A stretch of DNA of 64,000 nucleotides from Paucidesulfovibrio gracilis DSM 16080 (GTDB taxonomy: Bacteria; Desulfobacterota; Desulfovibrionia; Desulfovibrionales; Desulfovibrionaceae): NCBI RefSeq assembly GCF_900167125.1, contig NZ_FUYC01000010.1, positions 19,899-83,898 of the forward strand, read 5' to 3'. Each line of letters begins with the position of its first letter. Position 1 is the stretch's first letter. The translations under genes and the position numbers were made by a program. Under the pieces are notes generated by a model, which had not been told where the DNA came from, searched no databases, and worked only from the letters and a program-made list of their open reading frames with translations. Below are positions 25,761 to 34,961 of this stretch, piece by piece.

Positions 25761-27179
25761 GTGTTCGCCCAACAGGTGCATATCGTTATTTCGTTCATGA
25801 TCCTCGTGGAGGGGGCGGTCGTCATTGCCTGCGGGTATCTGGCGGCCTACCTGCGCTGGCTGGTCAGCGGCTACCTCTGGCGGGCGGACGGTTCGGCCCT
25901 GGTGGGCATCATTTTGTTTCTCATGTTTGTGAATTCCTTCATGATCGGTCGTATGGGGCTGTACAGCGACCGGCGGCCCGGCTCCCTGTTCAACCTGGCC
26001 TGGCGGCTGGCCGTGGTGGTGACCGTGGATTTCGCCGCCCTGTTCGTGGCGTTGTTTGCCCTCAAGTACGACGACATCGGCCGGCTTTTTCTGCTCATCT
26101 ACGCGGCGTTGCTGTACGTGTCGCTCTTCGTGGCCCGCGCCCTGCTTGATGTCTATATGGATCGTCGGGCCAGACGGGGCTTCAACCGCCGACAGGTGCT
26201 GGTGGTGGGGTCGGACGAACGCGCCCAGGCCATGGTGCAGGCCTTGGGGCAGCAGCGCAGCTGGGGGCATGAGGTGGTGGGCTGTCTGAAACCGGATCCG
26301 CACGCGGCCAATGCCTGCTATGACGTGCCGGATTTAGGCGTGGTGGCGGATTTTGACGCGGTGGTTCGGTCGCACAGCGTGGACGAGGTGGTTTTCGTGT
26401 TGCCTCGCGATGGGAATCTGGCTCCCATGATCGAGGAGTGCCGACGGCTCGGGCTTTCCTATCGCGTGGTGCCGTCCATGTATGATCCGCAAGATCCCAT
26501 GCCCCTTTCCGTGGAACGCATTCAGGGCATTCCCACGCTGTCCTGGAACGCGGTGCGCATCAATGCCAGCGGACTGTTTTATAAAACAGTGGTGGACTAC
26601 TTGGTTGGCATTGTGGGATTTTGCCTTTTTGTGCTGGTCTATCCGTTTGTGGCGTTGGCCATTAAATGGGATTCGCCGGGACCGGTGCTTTTTCGCCAGC
26701 CCCGGGTGGGGCAGAACCGGCGCATTTTTCAGATGTATAAATTTCGGAGCATGTATGTCGATGCGGAGGCGCGCAAGGCTGAACTCCGGCAGGGCAATCT
26801 CATGGGCGGCAAGGACGGGCAGATGTTCAAGCTGGAGCACGACCCCCGCATCACGCGGGTGGGGGCGTTCCTGCGGCGCACCTCCCTGGACGAGCTGCCC
26901 CAGTTCATGAACGTGCTCCGTCGGGAGATGAGCGTGGTGGGTACGCGGCCGCCCACTCTGGATGAGGTGGAGCGGTACGAGGATTGGCATTATCGCCGTA
27001 TGAGCATGAAGCCAGGAATCACGGGGCTTTGGCAGATTTCCGGCCGGAACAAGATCAACGATTTTGATGAAGTGGTCCGTCTGGACCTGCAATATATCGA
27101 CAATTGGCGTTTTTTGGACGATCTTTTCATCATCTGGAAAACGCTTTTCGTGGTTCTGCGGCGCAAGGGCGCGCTGTAG
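25761..27179 (+). CDS. Undecaprenyl-phosphate sugar phosphotransferase (initiating transferase, PssY/WbaP type)
   Basis: 472 residues from GTG 25761, with GAGGGAG nine bases upstream; a TTG at 25743 overlapping the exosortase stop is an alternative. Four or five N-terminal membrane helices are followed by a nucleotide-binding-like CoA-binding-fold region (RRQVLVVGSDERAQAMVQAL). A further helix (FYKTVVDYLVGIVGFCLFVL) precedes the catalytic domain with KWDSPGPVLFRQPRVGQNRR, MYKFRSMYVDAE, FLRRTSLDELPQFMNVLRRE and KPGITGLWQISGRNK. It transfers a sugar-1-phosphate to undecaprenyl phosphate, starting the EPS repeat unit. It sits between the exosortase and TPR genes, as in other exosortase loci. Confidence 0.9.
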   Translation: MFAQQVHIVISFMILVEGAVVIACGYLAAYLRWLVSGYLWRADGSALVGIILFLMFVNSFMIGRMGLYSDRRPGSLFNLAWRLAVVVTVDFAALFVALFALKYDDIGRLFLLIYAALLYVSLFVARALLDVYMDRRARRGFNRRQVLVVGSDERAQAMVQALGQQRSWGHEVVGCLKPDPHAANACYDVPDLGVVADFDAVVRSHSVDEVVFVLPRDGNLAPMIEECRRLGLSYRVVPSMYDPQDPMPLSVERIQGIPTLSWNAVRINASGLFYKTVVDYLVGIVGFCLFVLVYPFVALAIKWDSPGPVLFRQPRVGQNRRIFQMYKFRSMYVDAEARKAELRQGNLMGGKDGQMFKLEHDPRITRVGAFLRRTSLDELPQFMNVLRREMSVVGTRPPTLDEVERYEDWHYRRMSMKPGITGLWQISGRNKINDFDEVVRLDLQYIDNWRFLDDLFIIWKTLFVVLRRKGAL

Positions 27180-27220
27180 GGTTGTTTTTTTCACGCAAGC
27201 CCAAGGGAAGCAAAGGGAAC

Positions 27221-29626
27221 ATGCGGAATATCGTGGTGTTGGCGGCCATGGCCGTGTTGCTGGCAGTGGTGGCGGGATGCGGCAGTCCCGAAGAGCGTCG
27301 GGATGAATTCTACGATAGCGCCAGGCAGCTGTATGAACAGGAGCGCTACAGCGAGGCCCGTGTGCAGGCTCGCAACGCCATCAAGGTAGACGAGGAATTC
27401 GCTGCCGGCGAATTGCTCCTGGGGCGCATAAATATGAAACTCGAAAACTGGCGCGGCGCGTTCAACAATTTCCTGCATGCCGTTGAAAAGGATCCGACCT
27501 TACAGGAGGCCCGGGTGGAATTGGCCCGGTTGAACCTCATGAACAACGATCTGGACGCGGCCCAGCGATTGGTGGACGAGGTGCTGGCGCAGGAGCCGGA
27601 GAATGCCGAAGCCGCGTTGCTCGCCGCGGTGACGTTGTCCCGCCGGGGCGAAATGGACGCGGCCGTGACCAAGGCCGAGGCGCTTTTGGAACAAGCGCCT
27701 GAGATGGAAGATGCCTGGGCGTTTTTGGCCCTGCTGCGTCTCCAGGCCGGGGAGAATGACGAATCCGTGCGAATTTTGCGCGAAGCATTGCAGCGATTGC
27801 CGGAAAGTCGAAACCTGCATCTCCAGCTGGGCGGCACCCTGACCCGCATGAACCGCATGGACGAAGCGGGCAAGGTGTATGAGGCATTGGCGGCGAAGGA
27901 AACCGAGGGTGCGGAAATGCGCCGGTTGCTCGGTGATTTTTATCTCAAAGCCGGGCGCATGGACGACGCTGTTTCCGTGGCCCGGGATTTGGTGCAGGCA
28001 TTCCCCGACGAGGCTTCGCATCGTTTGACTCTTGCGGGTATGTACCGTGCGCGCAAGGATACGGCGGCCGAAGAGCAGGCGCTGCTGGATGGAATCCAGG
28101 CGGTGGAGGACGACGGACAGCTTCGGCTGGCCTTCATCGACCTGCTGCGGCGCGAAGGGCGGTTGGATGAGGCTGTGGAGCAGGCTCGGGATTTGGCTGG
28201 TCCGCTCCCGTCCGAAGAGGAACGTGCGGAGTCCCTGCCCGATGAAACCGCGCTGGCGGCCCGGCGGGCTTTGGCCGACATTCACATTTCCCGCTTGGAT
28301 TACGACCGTGCGCAATCCGTGCTGGACGAAATTTTCCTGCTCCAGCCCAAGGATTTGGAAGCCAAGGTGCTCCAGGCGCGTATTGCCATGGCCCGCGGGG
28401 ATCACGAAAAAGCCGTGAGCCTTTATCGCGAGGTGCTGCGCGACCAGCCGGACAGTCTGCCTGTCTATAGCCTCATGGCCCAGGCGCATCTGGCCGCGGA
28501 TCAGCCCGGGCTGGCGCGTCAGGCGTTGGAACAGGCTCTGGACCAGGATCGGGGCTATGCTCCGGCGCGGCGCGCGCTGGTGAGTCTGTTCCTGGCGGAA
28601 AAGCGTTATGGTGAAGCCCTGGCCCAACTGCGCAACGCCTTGAAGCAGGAACCGGACAACCCCGCGATCCAAAGTGCCATTGGCGACGTGTTTGTGTTCC
28701 AGGGCAAGCCCGGTGCGGCCGAGATCGAATATCGCAAATTGTTGGACAATCCACGTACTGCGGGATTCGGTGCCTTCAAGATCGGCCAGCTGGAAATGAA
28801 CCGCGGACGCTATGATAAGGCGCTGGAATATTTCCGGGCGCTGCATGATGCCGACCCGGCGAACTTTATGGCTGCGGAAGCGGTTGTGGCCGCGTACCTG
28901 GCCAAGGGCGATGTTGCCGGAGCATTGGACTTTTCGTCCGGCCTGAAGCAGACCCTGGACGGTGCGGGAGCGTATCAGCTCATGGCGCGCATTGAAGCGG
29001 CCCGGGGGAATTTCGACCGTGCCGAACAGCTCTTTATGGAAGGCGGACAGGCCAACCCCGAATTCAATCCCTATCCGCGCATCGGGGGCATGTATCTGGC
29101 CGCGGGCCGGACCGATCTGGCGGAAAAGCGCTTCCGCGAAGCCCTGGAAAAGCAACCCGGGGACGCGGGCAGCGCCTTTGTATTGGCCATGATGTTGCAG
29201 GAACGGGGCGACATGGCGGAAGCCGAGGCGCTGTACCGACAGGTCTTGGAGGAACGGCCTGACTTTACGCCCGCGCAGAACAATCTCGCCTACCTCTATG
29301 CCGAACACTCCACGGACCAGAACAAGTTGACCGACGCCCTGGAACTGGCTCTGCGTGCTGCACGGCGCGGCACCCCTGAGGCGCTGGACACGCTCGGCTG
29401 GGTCTACCACAAGAGCGGGGATCCGCAGCAGGCGCTTTCCACCCTGATGCGTGCTTTGGACATGAAGAGTGATCATCCGGCGGTGCTCTACCATCTGGCC
29501 GAGGTGCATTCGGCGTTGGGCAACATCGAACAGGCCCGGGGCTATGCGGAACGTTCCCTGGAAGTGGATCCGGACGGAGCGACCGCAGCGCAGGCCAAGG
29601 CGCTGTTGGAGCGGCTCGGCTCCTAG
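27221..29626 (+). CDS. TPR-repeat lipoprotein of the exosortase EPS system (PrsT-like)
   Basis: 801 residues from ATG 27221, eight bases after AAAGGG. The signal peptide ends in a lipobox, VVAGC, with the lipidated Cys at residue 20. The rest is about 20 tetratricopeptide repeats recognisable by A..LLG......A...F..A...dP spacing (GELLLGRINMKLENWRGAFN, PAQNNLAYLYAEHSTDQNKL). Length and lipobox match the PEP-CTERM-locus TPR lipoprotein family (PrsT). It is probably anchored to a periplasmic face and scaffolds export proteins. It is the last gene of the block, followed by a strong terminator. Confidence 0.88.
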   Translation: MRNIVVLAAMAVLLAVVAGCGSPEERRDEFYDSARQLYEQERYSEARVQARNAIKVDEEFAAGELLLGRINMKLENWRGAFNNFLHAVEKDPTLQEARVELARLNLMNNDLDAAQRLVDEVLAQEPENAEAALLAAVTLSRRGEMDAAVTKAEALLEQAPEMEDAWAFLALLRLQAGENDESVRILREALQRLPESRNLHLQLGGTLTRMNRMDEAGKVYEALAAKETEGAEMRRLLGDFYLKAGRMDDAVSVARDLVQAFPDEASHRLTLAGMYRARKDTAAEEQALLDGIQAVEDDGQLRLAFIDLLRREGRLDEAVEQARDLAGPLPSEEERAESLPDETALAARRALADIHISRLDYDRAQSVLDEIFLLQPKDLEAKVLQARIAMARGDHEKAVSLYREVLRDQPDSLPVYSLMAQAHLAADQPGLARQALEQALDQDRGYAPARRALVSLFLAEKRYGEALAQLRNALKQEPDNPAIQSAIGDVFVFQGKPGAAEIEYRKLLDNPRTAGFGAFKIGQLEMNRGRYDKALEYFRALHDADPANFMAAEAVVAAYLAKGDVAGALDFSSGLKQTLDGAGAYQLMARIEAARGNFDRAEQLFMEGGQANPEFNPYPRIGGMYLAAGRTDLAEKRFREALEKQPGDAGSAFVLAMMLQERGDMAEAEALYRQVLEERPDFTPAQNNLAYLYAEHSTDQNKLTDALELALRAARRGTPEALDTLGWVYHKSGDPQQALSTLMRALDMKSDHPAVLYHLAEVHSALGNIEQARGYAERSLEVDPDGATAAQAKALLERLGS

Positions 29627-29657
29627 CGTTCGGCTTGCACGGCCATACAGGAAAAAC

Positions 29658-29699
29658 AACCGCCCCCGCACGGAATGACCGTGCGGGGGCGGTTTGCTT
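29658..29699 (+). terminator. Strong intrinsic terminator after the EPS operon
   Basis: A 16-base perfect stem (AACCGCCCCCGCACGG at 29658-29673, loop AATGA, complementary arm to 29694) is followed by TTGCTT. On the minus strand the stem is followed by GTTTTTCC, so it can also stop transcripts of the convergent helicase gene. Confidence 0.88.
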
Positions 29700-29714
29700 G
29701 GTTGAGTGGGGGGA

Positions 29715-31343
29715 TTAGGACGACTGTCCTTGCGATCCGCCATCTCCCGAAGGCTTTTTCTTGCGGCGGCGACGCCGTTTTTTCTTGGCGGGCTGGTCGC
29801 CGGTTGCGGCGTTCTGGCCCGTGGCCGGGGTTTCCTTCCTGGGCGGTCTGTCGTCGGGGCGGCCATCCCGAGGCGAGCCTTTTTTCCCGCCGCGTGGTCC
29901 ACCGGGCTTGCGACGCTGGGCGCCACGGGCCTTGCGGCCCTCATCCTGGCGTTCCGGAGCGGGAAAGTTCCGGGCATGGACATTTTCGTGATAAAATTCG
30001 TCCAGCAGGGTGGCGATGATAGCGGGACCGTCTTCGGTGGCGGCCAGTTCTTTGGCCAATGGCAGGAACCGGCTCATACGTTCGCGGGAAATGGGCAGCA
30101 GGGAGCGAACCTTGGTTTCCAGCAGGGTGGTGGCCCGCTGCGCCAGCACGGCGCGAACGTCCTCGTCGTCGGGCAGGGGACGTTTTTCCAATTCAATGCT
30201 GTACTGTGTGGCAATGCGCTTGAGTTCGAGCTTTTGGATTACGTCCACCAGCGAGAGCACTTCCCCTGCGGCTCCGGCCCGGCCCGTGCGTCCGGCCCGA
30301 TGGATGTAGGATTCATGGTCTTCCGGCGGTTCGTAGAGCACCACGTGGGAGAGGTCGGGAATATCGATGCCCCGGGCGGCCACGTCCGTGGCCACGAGAA
30401 AACGCAGGGTTCCGGAACGGACCCGGCTGAGAATTTTTTCCCGTTTGGCCTGGCTCAGGTCCGAGGAGAGCGCGTCCGCGTCGTAACCGAACTGGCGGAG
30501 CACTTCGGAAATGTAGTGGCAGTTGGCCTTGGTATTGCAAAAGATAATGGCCGAGGCAGGGTTTTCCACCTCGATGATGCGCATGAGGGCGCGGTCTTTG
30601 CCCATGGCCGGCATTTCATAATACACGTGGTTCACTTCGGCCACGTGGACCTGCTTGCCGGAAAGACTGATGAAAAGTTGGTCCTGGAGGAATTCCTCGG
30701 CCAGCCGGAGCACCAGGGGCGGGAACGTGGCCGAGAACATCAGCGAGTTGATGCGCCGGTGGGGCAGGTGCCGCTGGACCTGTTTCATGTCCGGGTAAAA
30801 ACCGATGGAAAGCATTCGATCGGCTTCGTCAAAGATCAGTGTTTCCAGGTGGTCCAGGGAGAGAGACCCCTTGATCAGATGGTCCAGGACGCGGCCCGGA
30901 GTGCCCACCACCAGATGGGCGCCTTGCTTGAAGCCTTCGATTTGCTCGCCGTAGCCCACGCCGCCGTAGACGGCCACCGTGCGCAGTGTGCCGCCGGAGA
31001 GCATTTCCGCTTCGTGGGCAACCTGCTTGGCCAGCTCGCGAGTGGGCAAGAGAACCAGGGCTTGGCAATGGTTTTTTTCCGGGTCGATGCGCTCGATGAG
31101 CGGCAGGACAAAGGCGCCTGTTTTTCCGCTCCCGGTGCGGGCCTGCACCATGGTGTCGCGCCGTTGGAGCATGTAGGGGATGGACTTGGACTGGACGGGC
31201 ATGAGCCGGTCCCAGCCGGCGCGTTCACAGGCGGCGCGCATGGCCTCGGGAAGTTGGTCAAAGGAAATTTCGGGCAGTGCCTCTTCGGGGGAGACTTCCG
31301 CCGGGCCTTCAGACTCTCGTTGGATATATTTTGATCTTGTCAT
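29715..31343 (-). CDS. DEAD-box RNA helicase (RhlE/CsdA-like)
   Basis: 542 residues with all superfamily-2 motifs in order: ISFDQLPEAM plus PVQSKSIP (Q motif), ARTGSGKTGAFVLPLI (I), PTRELAKQ (Ia), GTPGRVLDHL (Ib), IFDEADRMLSIGF (II), MFSATFP (III), FCNTKAN (IV), ATDVAARGIDI (V) and HRAGRTGRAG (VI). A Gly/Arg/Lys-rich tail from about residue 465, ending in a KKKRRRRRRKKK run, is an RNA-binding extension common in ribosome-assembly and cold-response helicases. It unwinds short RNA duplexes using ATP. The subfamily is not certain. It converges on the EPS operon across a shared terminator. Confidence 0.92.
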   Translation of the reverse strand: MTRSKYIQRESEGPAEVSPEEALPEISFDQLPEAMRAACERAGWDRLMPVQSKSIPYMLQRRDTMVQARTGSGKTGAFVLPLIERIDPEKNHCQALVLLPTRELAKQVAHEAEMLSGGTLRTVAVYGGVGYGEQIEGFKQGAHLVVGTPGRVLDHLIKGSLSLDHLETLIFDEADRMLSIGFYPDMKQVQRHLPHRRINSLMFSATFPPLVLRLAEEFLQDQLFISLSGKQVHVAEVNHVYYEMPAMGKDRALMRIIEVENPASAIIFCNTKANCHYISEVLRQFGYDADALSSDLSQAKREKILSRVRSGTLRFLVATDVAARGIDIPDLSHVVLYEPPEDHESYIHRAGRTGRAGAAGEVLSLVDVIQKLELKRIATQYSIELEKRPLPDDEDVRAVLAQRATTLLETKVRSLLPISRERMSRFLPLAKELAATEDGPAIIATLLDEFYHENVHARNFPAPERQDEGRKARGAQRRKPGGPRGGKKGSPRDGRPDDRPPRKETPATGQNAATGDQPAKKKRRRRRKKKPSGDGGSQGQSS

Positions 31344-31522
31344 GTCGCTTGTTGGTTGGAGGAGCGCCCAGTTGGGAAAGGCGCATACGGCCCATCACTA
31401 TACCGGACGCATGCAATCGATACAAGCCGAGGCGATTCAGGTCAACCTGTCCTTGACAGACGTGTGGGGCAAAGGCATCAATGAATTGGAATACCATGCT
31501 ATTCGAAATGTAAGGAGTTGCC

Positions 31523-32389
31523 GTGCGCAGCCGTTTGTATCCCTTACTGCTGGTTTTGCTGGTGGGGTTTTCCGCTGTCCCGGCCTGGGCCGGGGAACCC
31601 GTGTACTGGTCTTATGTCTCCTTCCCTCCGCACATTGTGGTGCAGGAGCACGGCAAGCTTTCGGGCAGCCTTATCGCGTTGCAACGCGAGTTGGAACGGG
31701 AGCTGGCCGAATATGAGCATGTGGCGGTGGAAGCGCCATTGTCGCGTGCCTTGTTGGGAGCGACACGGGGAGATCGCTACTGCATGGCCGGGGTGTTCCG
31801 TCGTCCCGAGCGGGAGAAGGTTCTGCTGTTTTCCTCTCCTTCCCGCATTACCGGACCGTTTGTGGCCGTGACTCTACGCGGCGGCCTGGATGCCTGGAAA
31901 AATGAAGAGGGGCATGTTTCGTTGCGGGAGTTGTTGGCGGATCACACGTTGATAACCGGCCGGATCGCGGACATGAGCTACGGTCCGGAAGTGGATAGGA
32001 TTTTCGATAAATGTGCAGATGAAGAAAACATCATTAATATGTATGAGTTGGGTACGCTGGAGCGTCCTCTGCGACTGTTGGTTTCCGGCCGGGTTGCCTA
32101 CATGGTGCTTAGCCCGGACCAAGCCTGGTACGTGATCCGTACCCAGGGCTTGGAAGAGGCGTTGGAGCTGGTGCCGCTGGTGGAGGCGCGAACCTGGCAG
32201 ACCGGGCATACGGCTTGCACCCGCAGCCATTGGGGCCGTGCTGTCATGCCCCGCCTGGAGGCTGCGCTGCAGAGATTGCGGAAAAATGGACGACTCAAGG
32301 CGATTTGCCGCAAGGATGTGCCGCCGTCGATGCTTGCGGATTTTGATGCGGCCTGGGACCAGATCATGGGACCGTATATGGAGCATTGA
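31523..32389 (+). CDS. Periplasmic solute-binding protein, family-3-like
   Basis: 288 residues from GTG 31523 (AAGGAG five bases upstream). A signal peptide (RLYPLLLVLLVGFSAVPAWA) precedes VYWSYVSFPPHIVVQEHGKL and LSRALLGATRGDRYCMAGVF, followed by FSSPSRITGPFVAVTL and LVSGRVAYMVLSPDQAWYVI. These are features of the SBP_bac_3 fold seen in stand-alone periplasmic amine or amino-acid sensing proteins. No ABC permease or ATPase gene accompanies it, so it may sense rather than transport. A possible TTGACA element lies about 70 bases upstream (near 31455) without a convincing -10. Ligand unknown. Confidence 0.7.
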   Translation: MRSRLYPLLLVLLVGFSAVPAWAGEPVYWSYVSFPPHIVVQEHGKLSGSLIALQRELERELAEYEHVAVEAPLSRALLGATRGDRYCMAGVFRRPEREKVLLFSSPSRITGPFVAVTLRGGLDAWKNEEGHVSLRELLADHTLITGRIADMSYGPEVDRIFDKCADEENIINMYELGTLERPLRLLVSGRVAYMVLSPDQAWYVIRTQGLEEALELVPLVEARTWQTGHTACTRSHWGRAVMPRLEAALQRLRKNGRLKAICRKDVPPSMLADFDAAWDQIMGPYMEH

Positions 32390-32440
32390 GGCACGTTGCC
32401 TTGCTTGGCTCGCGGGGCCGCCGGATCAGTGCGGAGTGAA

Positions 32441-32484
32441 AAAAAGCAGCTCTTCAACGGTGTGTACCGTGGGGGAGCTGTCGT
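32441..32484 (-). terminator. Intrinsic terminator after the response-regulator gene
   Basis: CAGCTC (32447-32452) pairs with GAGCTG (32475-32480), enclosing a second stem ACGGT/ACCGT. On the minus strand the stem is followed by CTTTTTTTC, a classic terminator tail. It lies about 100 bases beyond the response-regulator stop and faces the solute-binding gene, for which it may also act. Confidence 0.75.
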
Positions 32485-32578
32485 GTTTTGCTGTGCGGCT
32501 GCATTGATTGAGCTGCGTGGGAGGCGATTGGGGAGCGTTGTGTGGTAGAGAGCGCGTTCAGACACGGTCGGCCGTGGG

Positions 32579-32953
32579 TCAATTGTCCAGATTGAGGCAA
32601 CGGGCGATGCTTTCTTCCAGATCCTCCTGCACCAGGGGTTTGGCCAGAAAACGGGAGGCGCCGAGCTGGAGCAGGGAGGCGATGTCCCCGATGCCCACCA
32701 CCGCGGACATGATGATGACGGGCAGGTCGCGAAGTTCTGAATCGCCGCGCAGGGTTTGAATGAGCTGTCGTCCATCCATTTCCGGCATCATGATGTCGGT
32801 GATGAGAAGATCGAAACCGTTTTCCGCCTTGAGGGCGTCGTAGGCATGTTTGCCGTTGGGACTGACAAAGGCGGCGTATCCGAGGGATTCCACGACGGTT
32901 TTCGCGAGCCGTTGGGAAATGCGGTCATCCTCGGCAATCAGAATACGCTTCAT
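32579..32953 (-). CDS. Single-domain response regulator (receiver only)
   Basis: 124 residues behind a GGAGG site, starting MKRILIAEDDRISQRLAKTV. Acidic pair Asp9-Asp10, phosphoacceptor Asp53 in LLITDIMMPEMDG, the Ser of IIMSAV and Lys in FLAKPL complete a CheY-like receiver. There is no output domain, so it acts through protein partners or as a phosphorelay step. No histidine kinase is encoded nearby. It is monocistronic, with a terminator downstream. Confidence 0.9.
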   Translation of the reverse strand: MKRILIAEDDRISQRLAKTVVESLGYAAFVSPNGKHAYDALKAENGFDLLITDIMMPEMDGRQLIQTLRGDSELRDLPVIIMSAVVGIGDIASLLQLGASRFLAKPLVQEDLEESIARCLNLDN

Positions 32954-33163
32954 GCGGAGCCTCCGGGGTATACATTGGTGTATACCACAAAGACCCCGCA
33001 TGGAGCAATATTTCCGCTTTCAGGCTGGGCGATTGCCAAGAGGTGTTGCGGCGCGTTGCAATGCAATACATACGTCCGTTCGTGGCGTTTTGATTTGCAT
33101 TATTTCCTGCGGCGCATGGTTCGAAAATATGGAATCGCCCTTGGTGTCCCTTCCGCGGAACGG

Positions 33164-34894
33164 CTATGAAGTTTGCAAGGATCGCAGGAGCTTATCCAGG
33201 AGTTCGGGTTTGTCCTGCAGGTCCGAATTCTCGATGAATTCCCGGCGCTGATTGATGCGGTCGCGCAGGGTTTCAAGATATTGCTCGTAGTTATCCACGT
33301 TGCGATGATCATAGCGGTCGTAGAAACCGGGCAGGAGTTTGTCCACACTTTCCTTGGTGGGGATTTGCGCTCCGGCGAGCAGCGGCCAGTCCTCCCACTC
33401 CAGCTGGTCCGTGAGGATGGCGGTCTGGAGGGTCAGGGAACTTTGCAGGGGAATGGCGGTCACGTCTTCGGCCGAAGTCTTCCAGAATCCGCTGGAGTTG
33501 AACATGTAGCCGGAAGCGCCGTTTTCAAATACGTCGGTAAAGGCTTCCACGTCCTTCCACAGTTCATAGACCCGGAACGGGTTGGCATACGGCACGAATA
33601 CCAGCTTTTTCAGTTCTTCCTCGGAGACGTTTTCCGCCACGTTGCGCCTTGTCATCAGGGATGCACCCATGGCCACGGCGAGCTGCACGTCCGAGAACCG
33701 CATCAGCGGGGGCATGGTGGTGTCTTTGGTGAGCCAGCAAAGCGTGGAGGGGAAGCTGCAACGGTTCACGTATTTGCCCAGCAGGGAGCGGTCCAGCAGG
33801 CAGCGGCCGTTGCCGTTACGCAAGTCCTGGCCCACGGGCAGGTTTTTGCCGTCCACCATGATCTGGCCGTGGTTCATGACGGAAATGACGTAGTCCCAGT
33901 CCGGATGGCCGATGGGCCGGGAGTCGGTCTTGTCGAACAGCGTGGGTTCCCAGACGCGGCAGATTTTTTCTTTGATGTCGATCTGGAAGGCGTCGTCGTG
34001 CAGCACCACTTTGTCAAAGCCCTTGGGCATGGTGCCGCCGTTGTTGGACGAGTTGGTGTGGGAGCTTTTTCCCGTACCGGAGAGACCGAAGAAGGCGATG
34101 GAGCGTTTGCCCAGCCCTTTGCAGGCGTGGTCTTCGCAGCCGCTGAAATCGATTTCCTTGATGCCGCCGTGACAAGCCGCCATGCCCAGGCGCATGCCCG
34201 AGGTCCAGGCCAGCGTAAGGGTACCCTTTTTGCGTTCGCCAAAGTAGCGCATGCCGAAGTTGAAGATCACGTTGGCGTTCACGTCCACGAGGGCGAGTTG
34301 GGGGAAGCCCTGATTGTGGTAGAACGGATCGTTGTTGCGCCATTCATTGTCTGCGATGACGATGATGTCCTGGATGGGCAGCTTGGGGCTTTGCTCGTAC
34401 TGCTCGGCCAGCTCTTCGTAGGGGGTGAAGTTTACCAGCCAGTTGAAGATGTTGGCGGCGTCGTCCTCGGTACCCACGATGGTGGCCTTGATCATCAGGT
34501 CGCGGTCCAGACCGATGATGGCGTGGGCTTTGATCAGGGGGCGGCGTTGCAGATCCGAAATGGCTTCCATCAGGTCGCCCGAGACCTTGCGACGTTCCGG
34601 ATCATTCAGCGCATGCCAAAAGCGGCGTGCCTTGGCTGTGCGGCCGATGATTTTGCCGTGTACGTTGTTGAGCACCTTGGCGCCCTTGGGCAGGCCTAGC
34701 CGTTGCGCGGCCGGGGGGTATATTTCCAGATCCGTTTCCTGCACGTCCCACTGTTTGCGGGCCAGCTCATAGGCTTCGGCCGGGGTTACAGTGCGGATCT
34801 TGTGATCCAGCACCAGGGTATCCGCGATGGTCCGCAGGGGGGGCAGTTCCTTGATGTTGTCTTTGTAGAATTCGTAACTGGATTGACTCGACAT
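33164..34894 (-). CDS. pckA: Phosphoenolpyruvate carboxykinase (ATP)
   Basis: 576 residues behind AAAGGAG. Family signatures are NGGTMPKGFDK, the kinase P-loop FFGLSGTGKSSHTN (usually GTGKTTL), the active-site stretch VLHDDAFQIDIKEKICRVWE and the C-terminal FVPYANPFRVYELWKDV. It interconverts oxaloacetate plus ATP with PEP, CO2 and ADP in the cytoplasm. It is a little longer than the common 530-540 residues. Upstream on the same strand are the oxaloacetate decarboxylase genes, so the group handles oxaloacetate. The 67-base gap before it contains overlapping palindromes that could control it separately. Confidence 0.88.
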   Translation of the reverse strand: MSSQSSYEFYKDNIKELPPLRTIADTLVLDHKIRTVTPAEAYELARKQWDVQETDLEIYPPAAQRLGLPKGAKVLNNVHGKIIGRTAKARRFWHALNDPERRKVSGDLMEAISDLQRRPLIKAHAIIGLDRDLMIKATIVGTEDDAANIFNWLVNFTPYEELAEQYEQSPKLPIQDIIVIADNEWRNNDPFYHNQGFPQLALVDVNANVIFNFGMRYFGERKKGTLTLAWTSGMRLGMAACHGGIKEIDFSGCEDHACKGLGKRSIAFFGLSGTGKSSHTNSSNNGGTMPKGFDKVVLHDDAFQIDIKEKICRVWEPTLFDKTDSRPIGHPDWDYVISVMNHGQIMVDGKNLPVGQDLRNGNGRCLLDRSLLGKYVNRCSFPSTLCWLTKDTTMPPLMRFSDVQLAVAMGASLMTRRNVAENVSEEELKKLVFVPYANPFRVYELWKDVEAFTDVFENGASGYMFNSSGFWKTSAEDVTAIPLQSSLTLQTAILTDQLEWEDWPLLAGAQIPTKESVDKLLPGFYDRYDHRNVDNYEQYLETLRDRINQRREFIENSDLQDKPELLDKLLRSLQTS

Positions 34895-34925
34895 TCGTCC
34901 GCTCCTTTCCGGTCCTCTCTCTATT

Positions 34926-34954
34926 GTTACGACTCCGTAACCATGTGCGGAGTC
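34926..34954. promoter_or_regulatory. Overlapping palindromes between oadB and pckA
   Basis: GTTACGACTCCGTAAC (34926-34941) is a perfect GTTAC-N6-GTAAC palindrome. Overlapping it is GACTCCG-N10-CGGAGTC (34931-34954). The two structures are mutually exclusive as RNA. They could be an operator for pckA or a weak terminator for oadB; there is no T tract. No known regulator motif was recognised. Confidence 0.4.
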
Positions 34955-34961
34955 ACATAGC

